Below, in pieces: positions 11,501 through 24,600 of a stretch of DNA of 64,000 nt. A model generated the notes under the pieces. The model ran no database searches. It worked only from the letters and a program-made list of their open reading frames with translations, and was not told where the DNA came from. Each line of letters starts with the position of its first letter. The first letter of the stretch is position 1. Source of the stretch: Rugalucina vietnamica. Lineage: Eukaryota > Mollusca > Bivalvia > Lucinida > Lucinidae. The DNA lies in NCBI GenBank assembly GCA_964017185.1, contig OZ024876.1, positions 36,260,406-36,324,405 on the forward strand, written 5' to 3'. A program made the position numbers and the translations under genes.

Positions 11501-14500
11501 CATCATAGTTTGATAAAATTATGACCCTAGGATGACCTTGACCTAATTTACGGCAAGATCAATTTTGGAAACATAGGCTTTAACATGGGAAAAAGTGAAA
11601 ACTATGGATTTTTTGAAAACTATTGCAGCCTGATGCCTGAAAAGTGGTAGATGCAAACAACTAATGGAGTAGATGAAGGTATGTGATTAATGTAGGTCAA
11701 GGTCATCTCTTGACCTTGGCCAGTCTGTCGTCCATACACACTTTTCAAAGATCTTCTTCTCTGAAACTGCTGGGACAATCAAAGTGAAATTTTATGTGGA
11801 GCATCCATGGGTAGGGGAGACAAAAGTTTAAATGCGAAATCCAGGCCACATGACCAAGATGGCTGCCACGCCCATATATGGTAAAAAGCACTCAAAAATA
11901 TTCTTCTCCAGAACCGGTTGGCTGATTTCCACGAAACTTGGTATGTAGCATTGGGAACTTCAGCCCATCATAGTTTGATAAAATGATGACCCTTGGATGA
12001 CCTTGACCTAATTTACGGCAAGGTCAAATTTGGAAACATAGGCTTTTACATGGGAAAAAGTGAAAACTATGGATTTTTTGAAAACTATTGCAGCCTGATG
12101 CCTGAAAAGTGGTAGATGCAAACAACTAATGGAGTAGATGAAGGTATGTGATTAATGTAGGTCAAGGTCATCTCTTGACCTTGACCAGTCTGTTGTCCAT
12201 ACACACTTTTCAAAGATCTTCTCTGAAACTGCTGGGCCAATCAAAGTGAAATTTTATGTGGAGCATCCATGGGTAGGGGAGACGAAAGTTTGATCACGAA
12301 ATCCAGGTCACATTACCAAGATGGCCGCCACGCCCATATATGGTAAAAACCACTCAAAAATTTTCTTCTCCAGAACCGGCAGGCCAATTTTCGCGAAACT
12401 TGGTATGTAGCATTTGGGACTCCAGCCCATCCTAGTTTGATCAAATGATGACCATAGGATGACCTTGACCTATTTTACGGCAAGGTCAATTTTGGAAACA
12501 TAGGCTTTTACATGGGAAAAGGCGGAAACAATGGATATTTTGGAAACTGTTGCAGTCTGAGACCTGGAAGTTGCTAGATGCAGACAACCAATGGAGTCAG
12601 TGAAGGTAAGTAATTAATGAAGGCCAAGGTCATTTCTTGACCTTGACCCAAGGTCATTTAAATATCAAAATTAAAATTGTGGTTTTCTCATAAATCACTG
12701 GGTTTGGAAACTATTGCAGCCTGAGACCTGAAACTTTGCAGATGCAGACAACTTATGAATTCAATAAAGGTGTGTGAGTATTCAAGGTCAAGGTCATTTC
12801 ATGATGACTTAATACTGCAGGATCAGGCTTCAGGTGAGCGTTCTCAGGACCAATGGTCCTCTGGTTTTATGAAGTCTCGGTGTCTTAGAAGCCGCAAATT
12901 TATAGTCCATCATATGACATTTTCGGATTTTGTATAAAACTAAAATAGAAGAAGTTATCTTACTTTGATTGCGATAGTCCTGATGTTTCCGTCCTATTTA
13001 TACCGGTCAACTTGTACTCCGGAACTGGTCAAATTATTTCATAATTGTACGCCTTCGGTGTACAAATTGACCGTTTACCCGGCGTGTATTTTGATGTGGC
13101 ATTTAGATGTAACATGGATCATTGTCGTATACTAAAAGATTAAAAGACAGATTTTTCTATATTTAATTTGCATTGTAGCCTTTGGATATCTAAATCACAC
13201 AAATTGATTTGGATTCAAAAGATAGCATTATCAAGAGAGCCCCGTCGTGAGAAAACTGGATTTTTGCCGATGTGAAAACAAAGGCCCAGATCAGCTTCGC
13301 TGTAAGCACCTTTGTTTTAGCTACACGCATAGTACAATTTCTCTTTTTCTTAAATCCGAAATTTCAAGCTTCTAGCCTGCTTCTGTAACTGTATAGATTG
13401 GTTTGTGTCAGATCTGGTCGAAAACCCCGTTTTCTTGCATCGTGGCTCAAGAGGTTGTGGGGCACTTTACCTGATGCAAATTCAGTCTTCAATTTGCTCA
13501 AATTTAATGTCCATCAAGAATTGCAAATCTAAATAATTTTATTGGAACCGCCTCATCAGAAAACCAACAATCTGCATATTATGCAAAATCAAACGTGCAG
13601 ATCATCTGTGCAGTAATAGACAGCACAGCTGATCAGTGCCATTTTTTTTCGCTCCATAGATAGTATGATGATGCTTCTTTCTAAATCTGATATTTTTTTC
13701 CTTCACAGGGCCTGAGGCTTCCTCTGTCCACACATTTCAAGTTGCTCTGCGGAAAACAGTCGGAAATTCAACAGATAAGGTGACCGGCAACCTGACTGGA
13801 AATGTGACCGGCAGTGTGACCAGCAATGTGACTGGCAATTTCACCTTTCTGGCATCCAGAGCAAATATGTTGAGCTTCAATGTCAGTGCTGTCACAGGCA
13901 GAACTTTAACTATTAATATTGCCCCTGTCAGTAATGTAACATCCTTTAAAATGCTTATAAGAACAGACAGGAAACCCAGTTTTGATGATATAATAAACGA
14001 GGGGTTCTTGTATCCAGATGAACTTCAACATTCACATTTTGCTAGTTTCAAATACCTGCAAACAAATTATACCCCAGCAAGTTTGGATGCGGAAAGGACA
14101 ATATATATAACTGAAGACAGCCCGTTTTTGTCCAGTTCCAACTTCTCAGGAACCTACTATATTGGTCTGACATTAGATCTTAATCATACAGAGACAGTGG
14201 ATACATTAATAGCAGATTACCGGGACTGTTTAGGAAGTAACGTTACTGACTGTAGTGACGTCGTCAATGTGACTATTGATATCCAGACCAAACAGTTAGG
14301 GTGTATCTACTGGGTTGAGGGTAACAAGACCTGGTCTAGTCAAGGTTGCGAGGTACGAGCACTGTTCTATCATCTAAATTGGTCAAAATAAGCTAAAAGC
14401 CCCATGTCAGTTTTTCTCCATAGGCATAAAGTTAAATTACTGAAGTTGTTGATAACTTTTTATTTCAAAAATTGCAAAAGCTATTGAAAACGCTTCCCAA

Positions 14501-15584
14501 ATCCATGTTAGACAACAACATCTAAAACATAATTACACAAAGTTTTAAGAGGAAATAGTGCAATTCCTTTACTTTGTAAATCCAAAATTTCCAGCCTCTA
14601 GCCGTCTTTAGTGCTTGTACAGCTCGGTTTGTATCGGACCCGTGTTCAGAAACCACTGTTGGTTTTCTCACATCGGGGCTCAATTATCATTTTTAGGTTT
14701 CTCCTTATACGACTCGGGACCAGATAGAATGCCTGTGTAGTCATCTGACAGCATTTTCCGGCAGTATCCTTGTTCTCCCCAACATGGTGGACCCATTCGA
14801 TGTATCGCTGTTCCTGACTTTCTTTGACAATCCCGTGGTAGTTACGGCCGTGATAATTGTCTGGGTGATCTATTTCTTTCTGATACACTGGGCAAGACAA
14901 GAGGACAAGAAAGATACAGAAAAGGTACAAGAAAATATTAACAAAGGAAAACAATTCAGGGTTTCTGAATGGTACACGAAGTCACTTACAAAACCCCCCA
15001 TGCCCATATTGGTATATGTGGACAAAAGCCCCAGCTCTGACACAAACATGACCATACTGTCACAGAGAATGGCTGAAAGCCATTACAAAAACATGCCCAT
15101 GCAATTCAATATACAGAAAAATTTTTGGTTGTAAAAATGAAGATTTTTACTGGAAAAAACTTGATATTTTTGCTCAAAACATAGATTGTGGGAACACGTT
15201 AGAACCGCCACAGCAAGGCAGTTCCAGTGAGTGCCCACAATCTATGTTTTCAATCAAAAATAAGAAAAATATGTATACCCCTACAAACCCCACTTTTACT
15301 ATATAAAAGTGGGGTTTAGGAGGGTAATTTCATTGCACAGACATGTTTTCCTGATGGCTGAAGCTTCAGGATTGGGAAGAAGATGGATTGTTCACAGTTT
15401 TTAAGAGAATTACATTGTCTTCAGTTCAGATTTGATCAGTATGTTGTTAATGTAAGAGAATGTCAGGTAGGTAGAAATTTAATAATTCAATAATTTTTTG
15501 CAAGATTTTTGAAAAAAAAAAAAAAGCACAGTGCTTCCTATGTGTACAGTGGTTGGTGTATTTTTGTTTCATGTTTTTTTTTGT

Positions 15585-15620
<36 letters not shown>

Positions 15621-18600
15621 CAGTTAAACATCCCTTTCAAGATTATTTCAGCTTATATGAGACGGGCCAATCAGTAGGTGGGGCGAAAACGGGAGAACCC
15701 TGAGAAAAACCACCTGACACACCCACAAGCAGAACTTCGCTTGTCTCACATGTGGCCAGGGCGGGGCTCAAACCCACACCAGACACAGCGGTGAGATTCA
15801 TGTTTGTTAATACATGTGTCTATGATAAGCCAACTTATCTTTGATAGCCATTTGACCATCTTAATCCAAAAGGTAATGATCTGTTTGTAGGTTGGAGTGA
15901 TCAACTGTCTAGATAATAGTCCTACAGATAACTATATCTACCTTGTATGTGTTGTCACCGGGTGGTGGAGAGATGCCGGGACAACAGCTAATGTCTTCAT
16001 CTACTTAAAAGGTACATACATCACCAAAACACTCCTACATATGAGCCTCGACGCGAGAAAACCGGTCTTCGGGGTTTCCGACCAGGTCCGACATAAATCG
16101 GCCTGTACAGTTACAGAAGCAGGCTAGAAGCTTGAAATTTCGGATTTAAGAAGAAGAGGAAATGTACTATCCGTGTAGCGAAAACAAAGGCGCTGATCAG
16201 CTTCGCGGTTACCGCGAAGCTGATCTGCGCCTTTATTTTCGCATAGGCAAAAATCCGGTTTTCTCACGATGCGGCTCATATATGAATTATACAGATTATT
16301 ATCTGTAAAAGTGAAAAAATTTTATTTTATTTATTTATTTTTTTTTTTTTTTTGTGCTCAAAACATAGATTGTGGGTTCACATTATATTCTTCTAACAAG
16401 TACTTAGGTCTATATGTTTTATAGCAAAAATAAGAAAAACAGTATGCAATTATACTGATGCATATAAGCCTTAGTTGTTTAAGAACTCTTCACACATAAG
16501 CGAAAATCTCTCAATGCACTGACTTGCGTTTTATTGCAAAATTGATTTCTTGTTTATTTGATTTATTGCTTTACTCACCTTTCAACAGCTAATGTTCCGG
16601 TATGACCATAGGTGTTGACTGGGATGTAAAGCAACAAAACCTAGTTTTTGCAATTAAACGCAAGTCTACGTCGAAAGATTTTCGCTTATGTGTGACAAGG
16701 CCTTTACTTTGGTGGTTATATGTTGTATATTGCAGCATGCGATTTTCATGACATCCTGGGCCCAGTTGTAGCTTAACATCATTGTTAAAACCTCAACTCG
16801 TTAAGTAAATGCAGACTACATAAGCAACTACACTTTTTTTTTTTTGTTGATAGAATGTGAGACTCTTTTGCAATGCAAAGGATTCTCACATTTTATCAAC
16901 AAAAACAGGGTATTTGTACTATTCATGTTTGAAATTTTAACGAATCGTTAAACAACGTTGTTAATTTTGAACAACTTGCCCCTAGTATCAGTAAGGAGCA
17001 TCATTAAATGGAGGCAATACCCATTGGCTTGGCTATAGATGCTGACTCGTTGCAAAAACATGCCCATGTAATATACTGATTTTTCCTAAGTTTTAAATTT
17101 TGAAAATTTGCAGTAGAAAATTTTCGATATTTTTCCTTATTTTTGCTCAAAACAGATTGTGGGCACTAGTTAGAACCGCCTTATCGAGGCGGTTCTAACG
17201 AGTACCCACAATCTGTGTTTTGGAGCAAAAATAAGAAAAATAGGTATACCCCTGCACACCCCAGTTTTTCTATATAAAAGTGGGGTTTAAGGGGGTAAAT
17301 AAAGTATAAAAGTTAGATCCTTTGGAATCAGTGAAAACGTTCAAAGGGAGATAGTATGGGCCATATTGGGCAATTTTGGGTACTGAACCCTCATCAGTGA
17401 ACCTTTATAAACTGGCGAAGATAGCCAGATATCACGGACATGTTATCCTGATGTGGGAAGTAAATCAACAAACAAACATCTGAATATTGCACTACTCATC
17501 TAGGGCACCATAGATAACACTAGCCCTCTTTTCCTCTTTTAAGATTTATTTTTAAGCCTATAGCCATATCAAGGGTTCATACCTGTTTCTGGAACTCATC
17601 TTTTATTTACACTGCAGGGATATTTAGGCAATTTGGGGAAGGGGTGCTAAGGCCTTTCTGATGAGGAAAATTACAAATGCAAACCCTGAATTTGAGAAAT
17701 TTTCAGAACATTCAAAATTGATGGTATTTTCCAAGTTACATAGTTTCTGAATATTATTCATTTAAATATTGACTTAAAATCAAAGTTGAACATTATCTAT
17801 AACAATAAAGTTTGAATTTCACAATTTATGGAAGTGGTGAACTTTTTTTAAGCTGTGATTTAGAATTTTTTTTTCTCCAGATTGGGAAAACAGTCACCTA
17901 AATCCATTGGGGAATGGGGCCTTAGTTTGGCTCCTGAGACACCTGAAAAAAAGGAAAAAGAAAACATGTACAGCTCTCTCTCTCATTGATTTACAATTTT
18001 TTTTTTCATGGATTTAAAACCCAGTTTCTCATGGATTTACAGCCCTGTTTATCATCTACTGTTTCTTCTGCTTTTACATGCCTGTTTCACATGGATCTAC
18101 AGTCATGTTTTTCATGGATCCATTTCTCATGAATTTACATTAGTGTTTCAAATGGATCTACAGTACTGTTTCTAATGAATTTACAGTCCTGTTTCACATG
18201 GATCTACATGCAGTCCTTTTCTCATGGATTTACAATCCTGTTTCACATGGATCTACAGTCATGTTTCTCATGGATTTGCAATCCTGCTTCACATGGATCT
18301 GCAGTCCTGTTTCTCATGACTTTACAGTCCTGTTTCACATGGATCTACATGCAGTCCTTTTCTCATTGATTTACAATCTTGTTATACCCCCCGCAAAACG
18401 AAGTTTTAGGGGGGTATACTGTTTTCAGTCTGTCCGTAATTCCGTCATTCCGTCATTCCGTCAACATTTTGACATCTTTGCTGAATAACTTAAGTAGTTT
18501 ATGCCCTATGTTCTTCAAATTTTCAACACACCTGCACCATTAGACAACACATGTGTGATATGAATTTAGGGGCCAAAGGGTCAGTTTTGCAAGAGTTATG

Positions 18601-21600
18601 GGACTTTTTAAACCTATACATAGAATGTTTGCCATAGTGCTGATAGTGCATACTTTGTGAAATCAACTCCTCCTACAGCTTTCAATATTCTCTTTTGATA
18701 CTTTGCAGATATGTGCCAGATATATTGAAGATATGCATGAAGAAGTATTATACTGAAAAAAATGAATTTTGACAAATTTACAGCATTTTGAACTTAGCCA
18801 ATTTTTGATAATTGCCATATTCAATAATGGTTGGTAGTGCATAGTTTGTGAAATCAACTCCTCCTAGGGCTTTCAGTATTTCTTTTCAATACTTTGCAGA
18901 CATGTTCCACACATATTGAAGATGTGCATGAAGAATTATAATGCTGAAAAAATAATTTTTGACAAATTTACAGCATTTTTCAACATAGCCATTTCTTGAC
19001 CATTGCTTATATACAATAATGGTTGGTGGTTCATAGTTTGTAAAATCAACTCCTCCTAGGGCTTTCAGTATTTCTTTTCAATACTTTGCAGACATGTTCC
19101 ACACATATTGAACATGTGCATGAAGAATTATAATGCTGAAAAAATAATTTTTGACAAATTTACAGCATTTTTTAACATAGCCATTTTTTGACCATTGCTT
19201 ATATACAATAATGGTTGGTAGTTCATAGTTTGTGAAATCAACTCCTCCTAGGGCTTTCAGTATTTCTTTTCAAAACTTTGCAGACATGTTCCACACATAT
19301 TGAAGATGTGCATGAAGAATTATGATGCTGAAAAAATAGTTTTTGACAAATTTACAGCATTTTTTAACATAGCCATTTTTTGACCATTGCTTATATACAG
19401 TAATGGTTGGTAGTGCATACTCCTCCAATGGCTTTCAGTATTTCTTTTCAATACTTTGCAGACATGTTCCTCACATAATGAAGATGTGCATGAAGAATTA
19501 TAATACTGAAAAACTAATTTTTTGACAAATTGACAGCATTTTTTAACATAGCCATTTTTTGACCATTGCTTATATACAGTAATGGTTTGTGAAATCAACT
19601 CCTTCTAGGGCTTTCAGTATTTCTTTTCAATACTTGGCAGACATGTTCCACACATATTGAAGATGTGCATGAATAATTATAATACTGAAAAAGTGATATT
19701 TGACAAATTTACATCATTTTTCAACATATCCATTTCTTGACCATTGCTTATATACAATAATGGTTGGTAGTGCATACTTTGTGAAATCAACTCCTCCTAG
19801 GGCTTTCAGTGTTTCTTTTAAATTCTTTGTAGATTTGTTCCAGATATATTTTAAATGTGCATGAATAATTTTCATGCTGAAAATTTCATTTTTGACAAAT
19901 TTACAGCTTTTATTTAACTTAGCCAATTTTTACCATTTCCCATGATAAACAATGATCATAGTGCATACAGTGAAATCAACCTCAAGCTTTCAACATATTC
20001 TTTTAATATCTTATAGATGTAACTGGCATACTGGGGATGTACATGAAGGATTATAATGCTGAAAAGATATCTTTGACAAATTTTCTGCATGTTTGACTTA
20101 GGAAGTTATTGGCCAGCTTCAGATAATTTTGCGGGGGGTATACTGAAAGCCTTGCTTGCAGCCAATTTCTAGTTTCACATGGATCTACAGTCCTGTTTTT
20201 CATGAATTTACAATCCTGTTTCACATGGATCTACAGTCATGTTTCTCATGGATTCACAACCCTGCTTCACATGGATCTAAGTCATGTTTCTCATTGATTT
20301 TCAATCCTGCTTCACATGGATCTACAGTCATGTTTCTCATTGATTTACAATCCTGTTTCACATGGATCTACAGTCATGTTTCTCATGGATTCACAACTCT
20401 GCTTCACATGGATCTAAGTCATGTTTCTCATTGATTTTCAATCTTGCTTCACATGGATCTAGAGTCGTGTTTCTCATTGATTTTCAATCCTATTTCACAT
20501 GGATCTACAGTCATGTTTCTCATGGATTTACAAACATGTTTCACATGGATCTGCAGTCATGTTTCTCATTGAATTACAACCCTTTTTCTCATAAATTGTC
20601 ATCCCTGTTTCTCATTGATTTACAGCCTAATTTCTGATGTATTAATAGCCCTGTTTCAAATGGATTTACAGCCCCTTTTGAGTTGGCCTACTAGTTTAGA
20701 ATGACATGGTTTCTCCCAGCCTTTCTTGTTTCTAGGCAGCAAAGCTAGCAGTCCTACTCACTGTCTGTCTACAACGGCACGGCCATGTTTCCAGACAGGA
20801 AGTGAAGACTGGTTCCTGGTCACTACAGAGCACAGTCTGGGAGAGTTGAGGGAGGTAACTCTGTGGCATGATAACATGGGAGTTAATCCTTCATGGTAAA
20901 TATGATTTGATCATCGTGATATCTGAACCTTTGTTGGGAGTTTCTAACCAGACTTCCAGAACTTTCCGAATTTACAATACTTTTATGCTTAACTTTCATT
21001 TTTGCTTGTTTGTATAGAGGCTAAACGTCCCAGTCAACAATTTTTCAGTCATGTCGGGACGAAGCCAACTCTTCCTGGGTTTAACCAGTACTGTAGGGAG
21101 TCAAGGTCACAATACAGTGACGCCTGTGGGAATCGAACTCAGGACCTCTCAATTTGGAGTCCGACGCTCTACCACTATGCCACCGCGCCCCCTTACTTTC
21201 ATTTTTTAAGCATCCACACGTTCCTCTGTCAAAGTAGAATTTAATGCACTGCATGGTTTTCAGACATATTGCCTAGTCTGATCACTTGAAATTGGCACAA
21301 ACTAGGCCTTATAAATGTCTCACTACTTAGCTGTATATCAATTTACAGTTTCTGTAGTCTGCTTGTGCTTTCAGGTATCTGAATCATGTCTATGTCAAGG
21401 ACATACAGCTACATAAATCTTGGCATTTCATCTACAACGACTGGTTAGCTGTCAACCGAGGAGCACTCCAGCAAACCTCGGCAACCCTGGAGGCAGTCAC
21501 GGAGGAACAACTCAAATTCAAACAGAAACATAACTTTGTCATGAAATCTACGCAAGACTTGCGGGATGGCCATCTCTGGATAAGCATCTTTTCCAAACCT

Positions 21601-24600
21601 GCTAAAAGTACATTTACGAGGGTTCAAAGACTGACGTGTGCTCTGTCGTTGCTGTTGACGACGATGCTCACCAACATCATGTTCTATGGCATTCCGACGG
21701 ATGACCCGGAAGATCAGGTCGGCGAGGCTGGGGGAATCACCATTTCTTCATCATCCATCATCATCGGCATCGAGAGCAGCCTCATCATGTTCCCCATTAA
21801 CCTGCTCATTCTTCAATTATTCCTAAAAGTGAAACAAAAACCACGGCCACATGAGAAGGAGATATCGGCTGAAACGTACCGGTACCTAGCTTCGATGTAT
21901 GAAACTGGAAGTAAATTGACAGACCTGGTCATCAACAGTATGATGGAAAAACTGACCAGTAAAATGGGGGACTTTGATCAACAGAGTTCTGACAAGGATC
22001 TTGCCTCAGTTGACAAGCGTTCAGACAAGTCGACAGATGGTAAGGATGCCTCCGATAAGAGCTGCGATGTGAGAAAATCGGTCTTCTGGATTTTCAATCA
22101 GGTCCAACACAAACCAGCCTGTCCATGCAGTCTCAGAAAAAGCTTGAAATTTTGGATTTAAGAAGAATAGTTGTACTCTTGAAGTAGTGAAAACAAAAGC
22201 GCTGATCAGGTGTGCAGTTACTGTTCATCTGATCTGCGTCTTTGTTTTCACATGTAGGCAAAAAGTTAGTTGTTTTCACATGTAGGCAAAAAGTTAGTTT
22301 TCTCATGAAGTGGCTCATATTGTTAATGATTCCCAAGAGTTTTTTCCATGCAAATTGTACTCGGTTGATTTATTGCACATGCTCCAAACAGCACACATTC
22401 ACACAATAGGTGCATATAGAATTATACAAAATATTTTTTTAGAATACTTTATTGTACGTTTCTCATATTTCAGAAAAGTCTGAAGATGTCTTGATGGTAT
22501 TAACAATTGAGCTGCGGCGCAAGAAAATCAAAAATCAGTCTTCGGGGTTTCCGACCAGGTCTGACACAAATCAGCCTCTAGTCACAGAAGCAGGCTAAAA
22601 GCTTGAAATCTCGGATGTCAGAAGAAGAGGGATTGTACTATCTGTTTAGCGAAAACAAAGGCGCTGATCAGCTTTGCATTTACTGCGAAGCTGATCTGTG
22701 ACTTTGTTTTCACATAGGCGAAATGTTGGTTTTCTCATTTTGGCAATTTGGCCACAAAATAATTGAGCCACTGCATAACCAACAAAATGCTTGGGCGAAA
22801 ACAAAGGCGCAGATCAGCTTGGCGGTAACTGCGAAGCTGATCAGCGCCTTTGTTTTTCGCTACACGTATAGTACATCCCCTCTTCTACTTAAATACAAAG
22901 TTTCAAACCTCTAACCATCTACTTTGACTTTACATACAGGCCTGTTAGTGTCAGGCCTGTTAGTGTCAGACCTGTTCGGAAATCAGATTGTTTTCTCAGA
23001 CTCATGCAGTGGCTCATGTCATAGTCTACTCCTTACCTCATTAAAGCCTGGCCTCCTTTTTGTGGGACATTGGGTAACAGCATAGCCTCAGATGTGATGC
23101 CGCAAAATACAGCATCCCATCTGTGGATATTCTGTTTGCTCAGTGAAATTTCATGGAAATTTGAAATAAATTTTAAAATCAATCATGATGCCTCTAGAAA
23201 TGAGCCGCCTCGTGGAAAAACCAACAATGTGGTTTCCAAACAGGTCCGACACAAACCGGCCTGTACAAGCACAGAAAAGACCTATAAGCTTGAAATTTCG
23301 GATTTAAGTAGAAGAGGAATTGTACTATCCGAGTAGCGAAAACAAAGGCGCTGATCAGCTTCACGGTTACCGCGAAGCTGATCTGCATCTTTGTTTTTGC
23401 CTATGCAGATTGTTGGTTTTCCCATGAGGCGGCTCAAATGAAAGTGGACTCCTCCAATAAATATCGATGGGAAAGTCCATTCATCACCTCTGGGTTAATT
23501 GTGTTTATTCAGATATGGATAATGGTGTTTATTCAGATACAGATAGATCCAGCAACAGATCATTCAACACACCAAAGCAAAACCCATCCACTGTCAGCAT
23601 TAAATCAAGCCTGGATTCAGTGAAAATAAAGAGTTCTAAAATGTAGGTGATTGTATATTCAGAAATTCATGATCAATGTAACAGATTGTTTTTACTTGGT
23701 TAAAGTTTTGAAAATCAACATGAAGTAAGGGCATTTTTTTTAAAAGCGAAGTAGATCTGCTACACTAGAAAACCAGTCTTTGGGGTTTCCTACACAACCA
23801 GGCCTGTACAGTCATAAAAGATGGCTAGAACATTTAATAAGATGAGTTAATTTACCCATGAAGCAAAAGCAAAGGCACTCACGGATTAGTAGTACAGTTA
23901 CCACACAGCTTATATACAATTCTGTTTTTACATATTGCATATATCTGTAAAGATAGGGTGTTCTCATGAGGCGGCTCTTAAAATTTGGGTTGTCTCTGAC
24001 TAAGTTCTTTGGCTTTGCGTCTTGGTTTATGTTAAGCCTACCTGAAAACCCCAAAAACAGCTCATAATATGGCTTTGACATTTCAGCAGCAACGTGAGAA
24101 AACATTATTTTTTATAAATGAGCCACCACTTCAGAAAACCAACAGTCTACATATGGGAAAACATGGCTCGCCACATAAGGAAACCAACAAGATGCATAGG
24201 CCAAAACAAATTTGCAGATCAGCTGTGGAGTTATTGCCTTTGTTTTTGCTGCAAGGATAGTACAATCCTTCTTCTTTTTAAATCTAAATTTTAAGTTTCT
24301 AGCTTTCTTCTGTGACTGTACAGGCCGGTTTGTGTCAGACCTGATCGGAACCCTAAATCAAATGTTAAAACAAAGATGCAGAACTGAACAGCTGTGCACT
24401 TACTGCACAGCTGATCAGGGCCTTTCCTTTCACGTAAGGGTCAGTACAATCCCGCTTCTTGTCTAACTCATTTAATCCTGGCGTCCTTTTTGTGGGACAT
24501 AGGCAAACAGTATAGCCCCAGATGTGACGCCGCAGAACATGGCGTCCCATCTGGGGCTATACTGTTTGCTAAAAGTAATTTCGTCGAAAAATGAGATAAA

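Larger units (their letters stand above)
6241..13086. mobile_element. Large inverted-repeat element A, 5-bp target duplication TATTT
   Basis: The left end is CACACCCACTAAACGGTCAA; the inverted right end is CACGCCGGGTAAACGGTCAA. Inverted similarity extends about 85 bases (TTTGTACACCG, ATAATTTGACCA, TTCCGGAGT, AGTTGACC). TATTT flanks both ends (6236-6240, 13087-13091). The 6846-bp interior includes Helitron-like insertions at 8027-9212 and 10717-12864. No transposase is recognised. A short possible Cys-rich coding stretch is at 9342-9410. Confidence 0.78.

Noticed and set aside
18175-20637. ORFs with SCFTWIYMQSFSH-type repeats
   Set aside because: Products of the 23-bp array; period and composition explain them.
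21113-21195. Functional tRNA gene on the minus strand
   Set aside because: A and B boxes are present, but the sequence runs into a SINE body and lacks a proper acceptor stem.
22474-22498. Possible micro-exon after CAG at 22473 (EKSEDVLM)
   Set aside because: Its phases do not fit (phase 1 in, phase 0 out), while exon 23513-23642 fits both neighbours.
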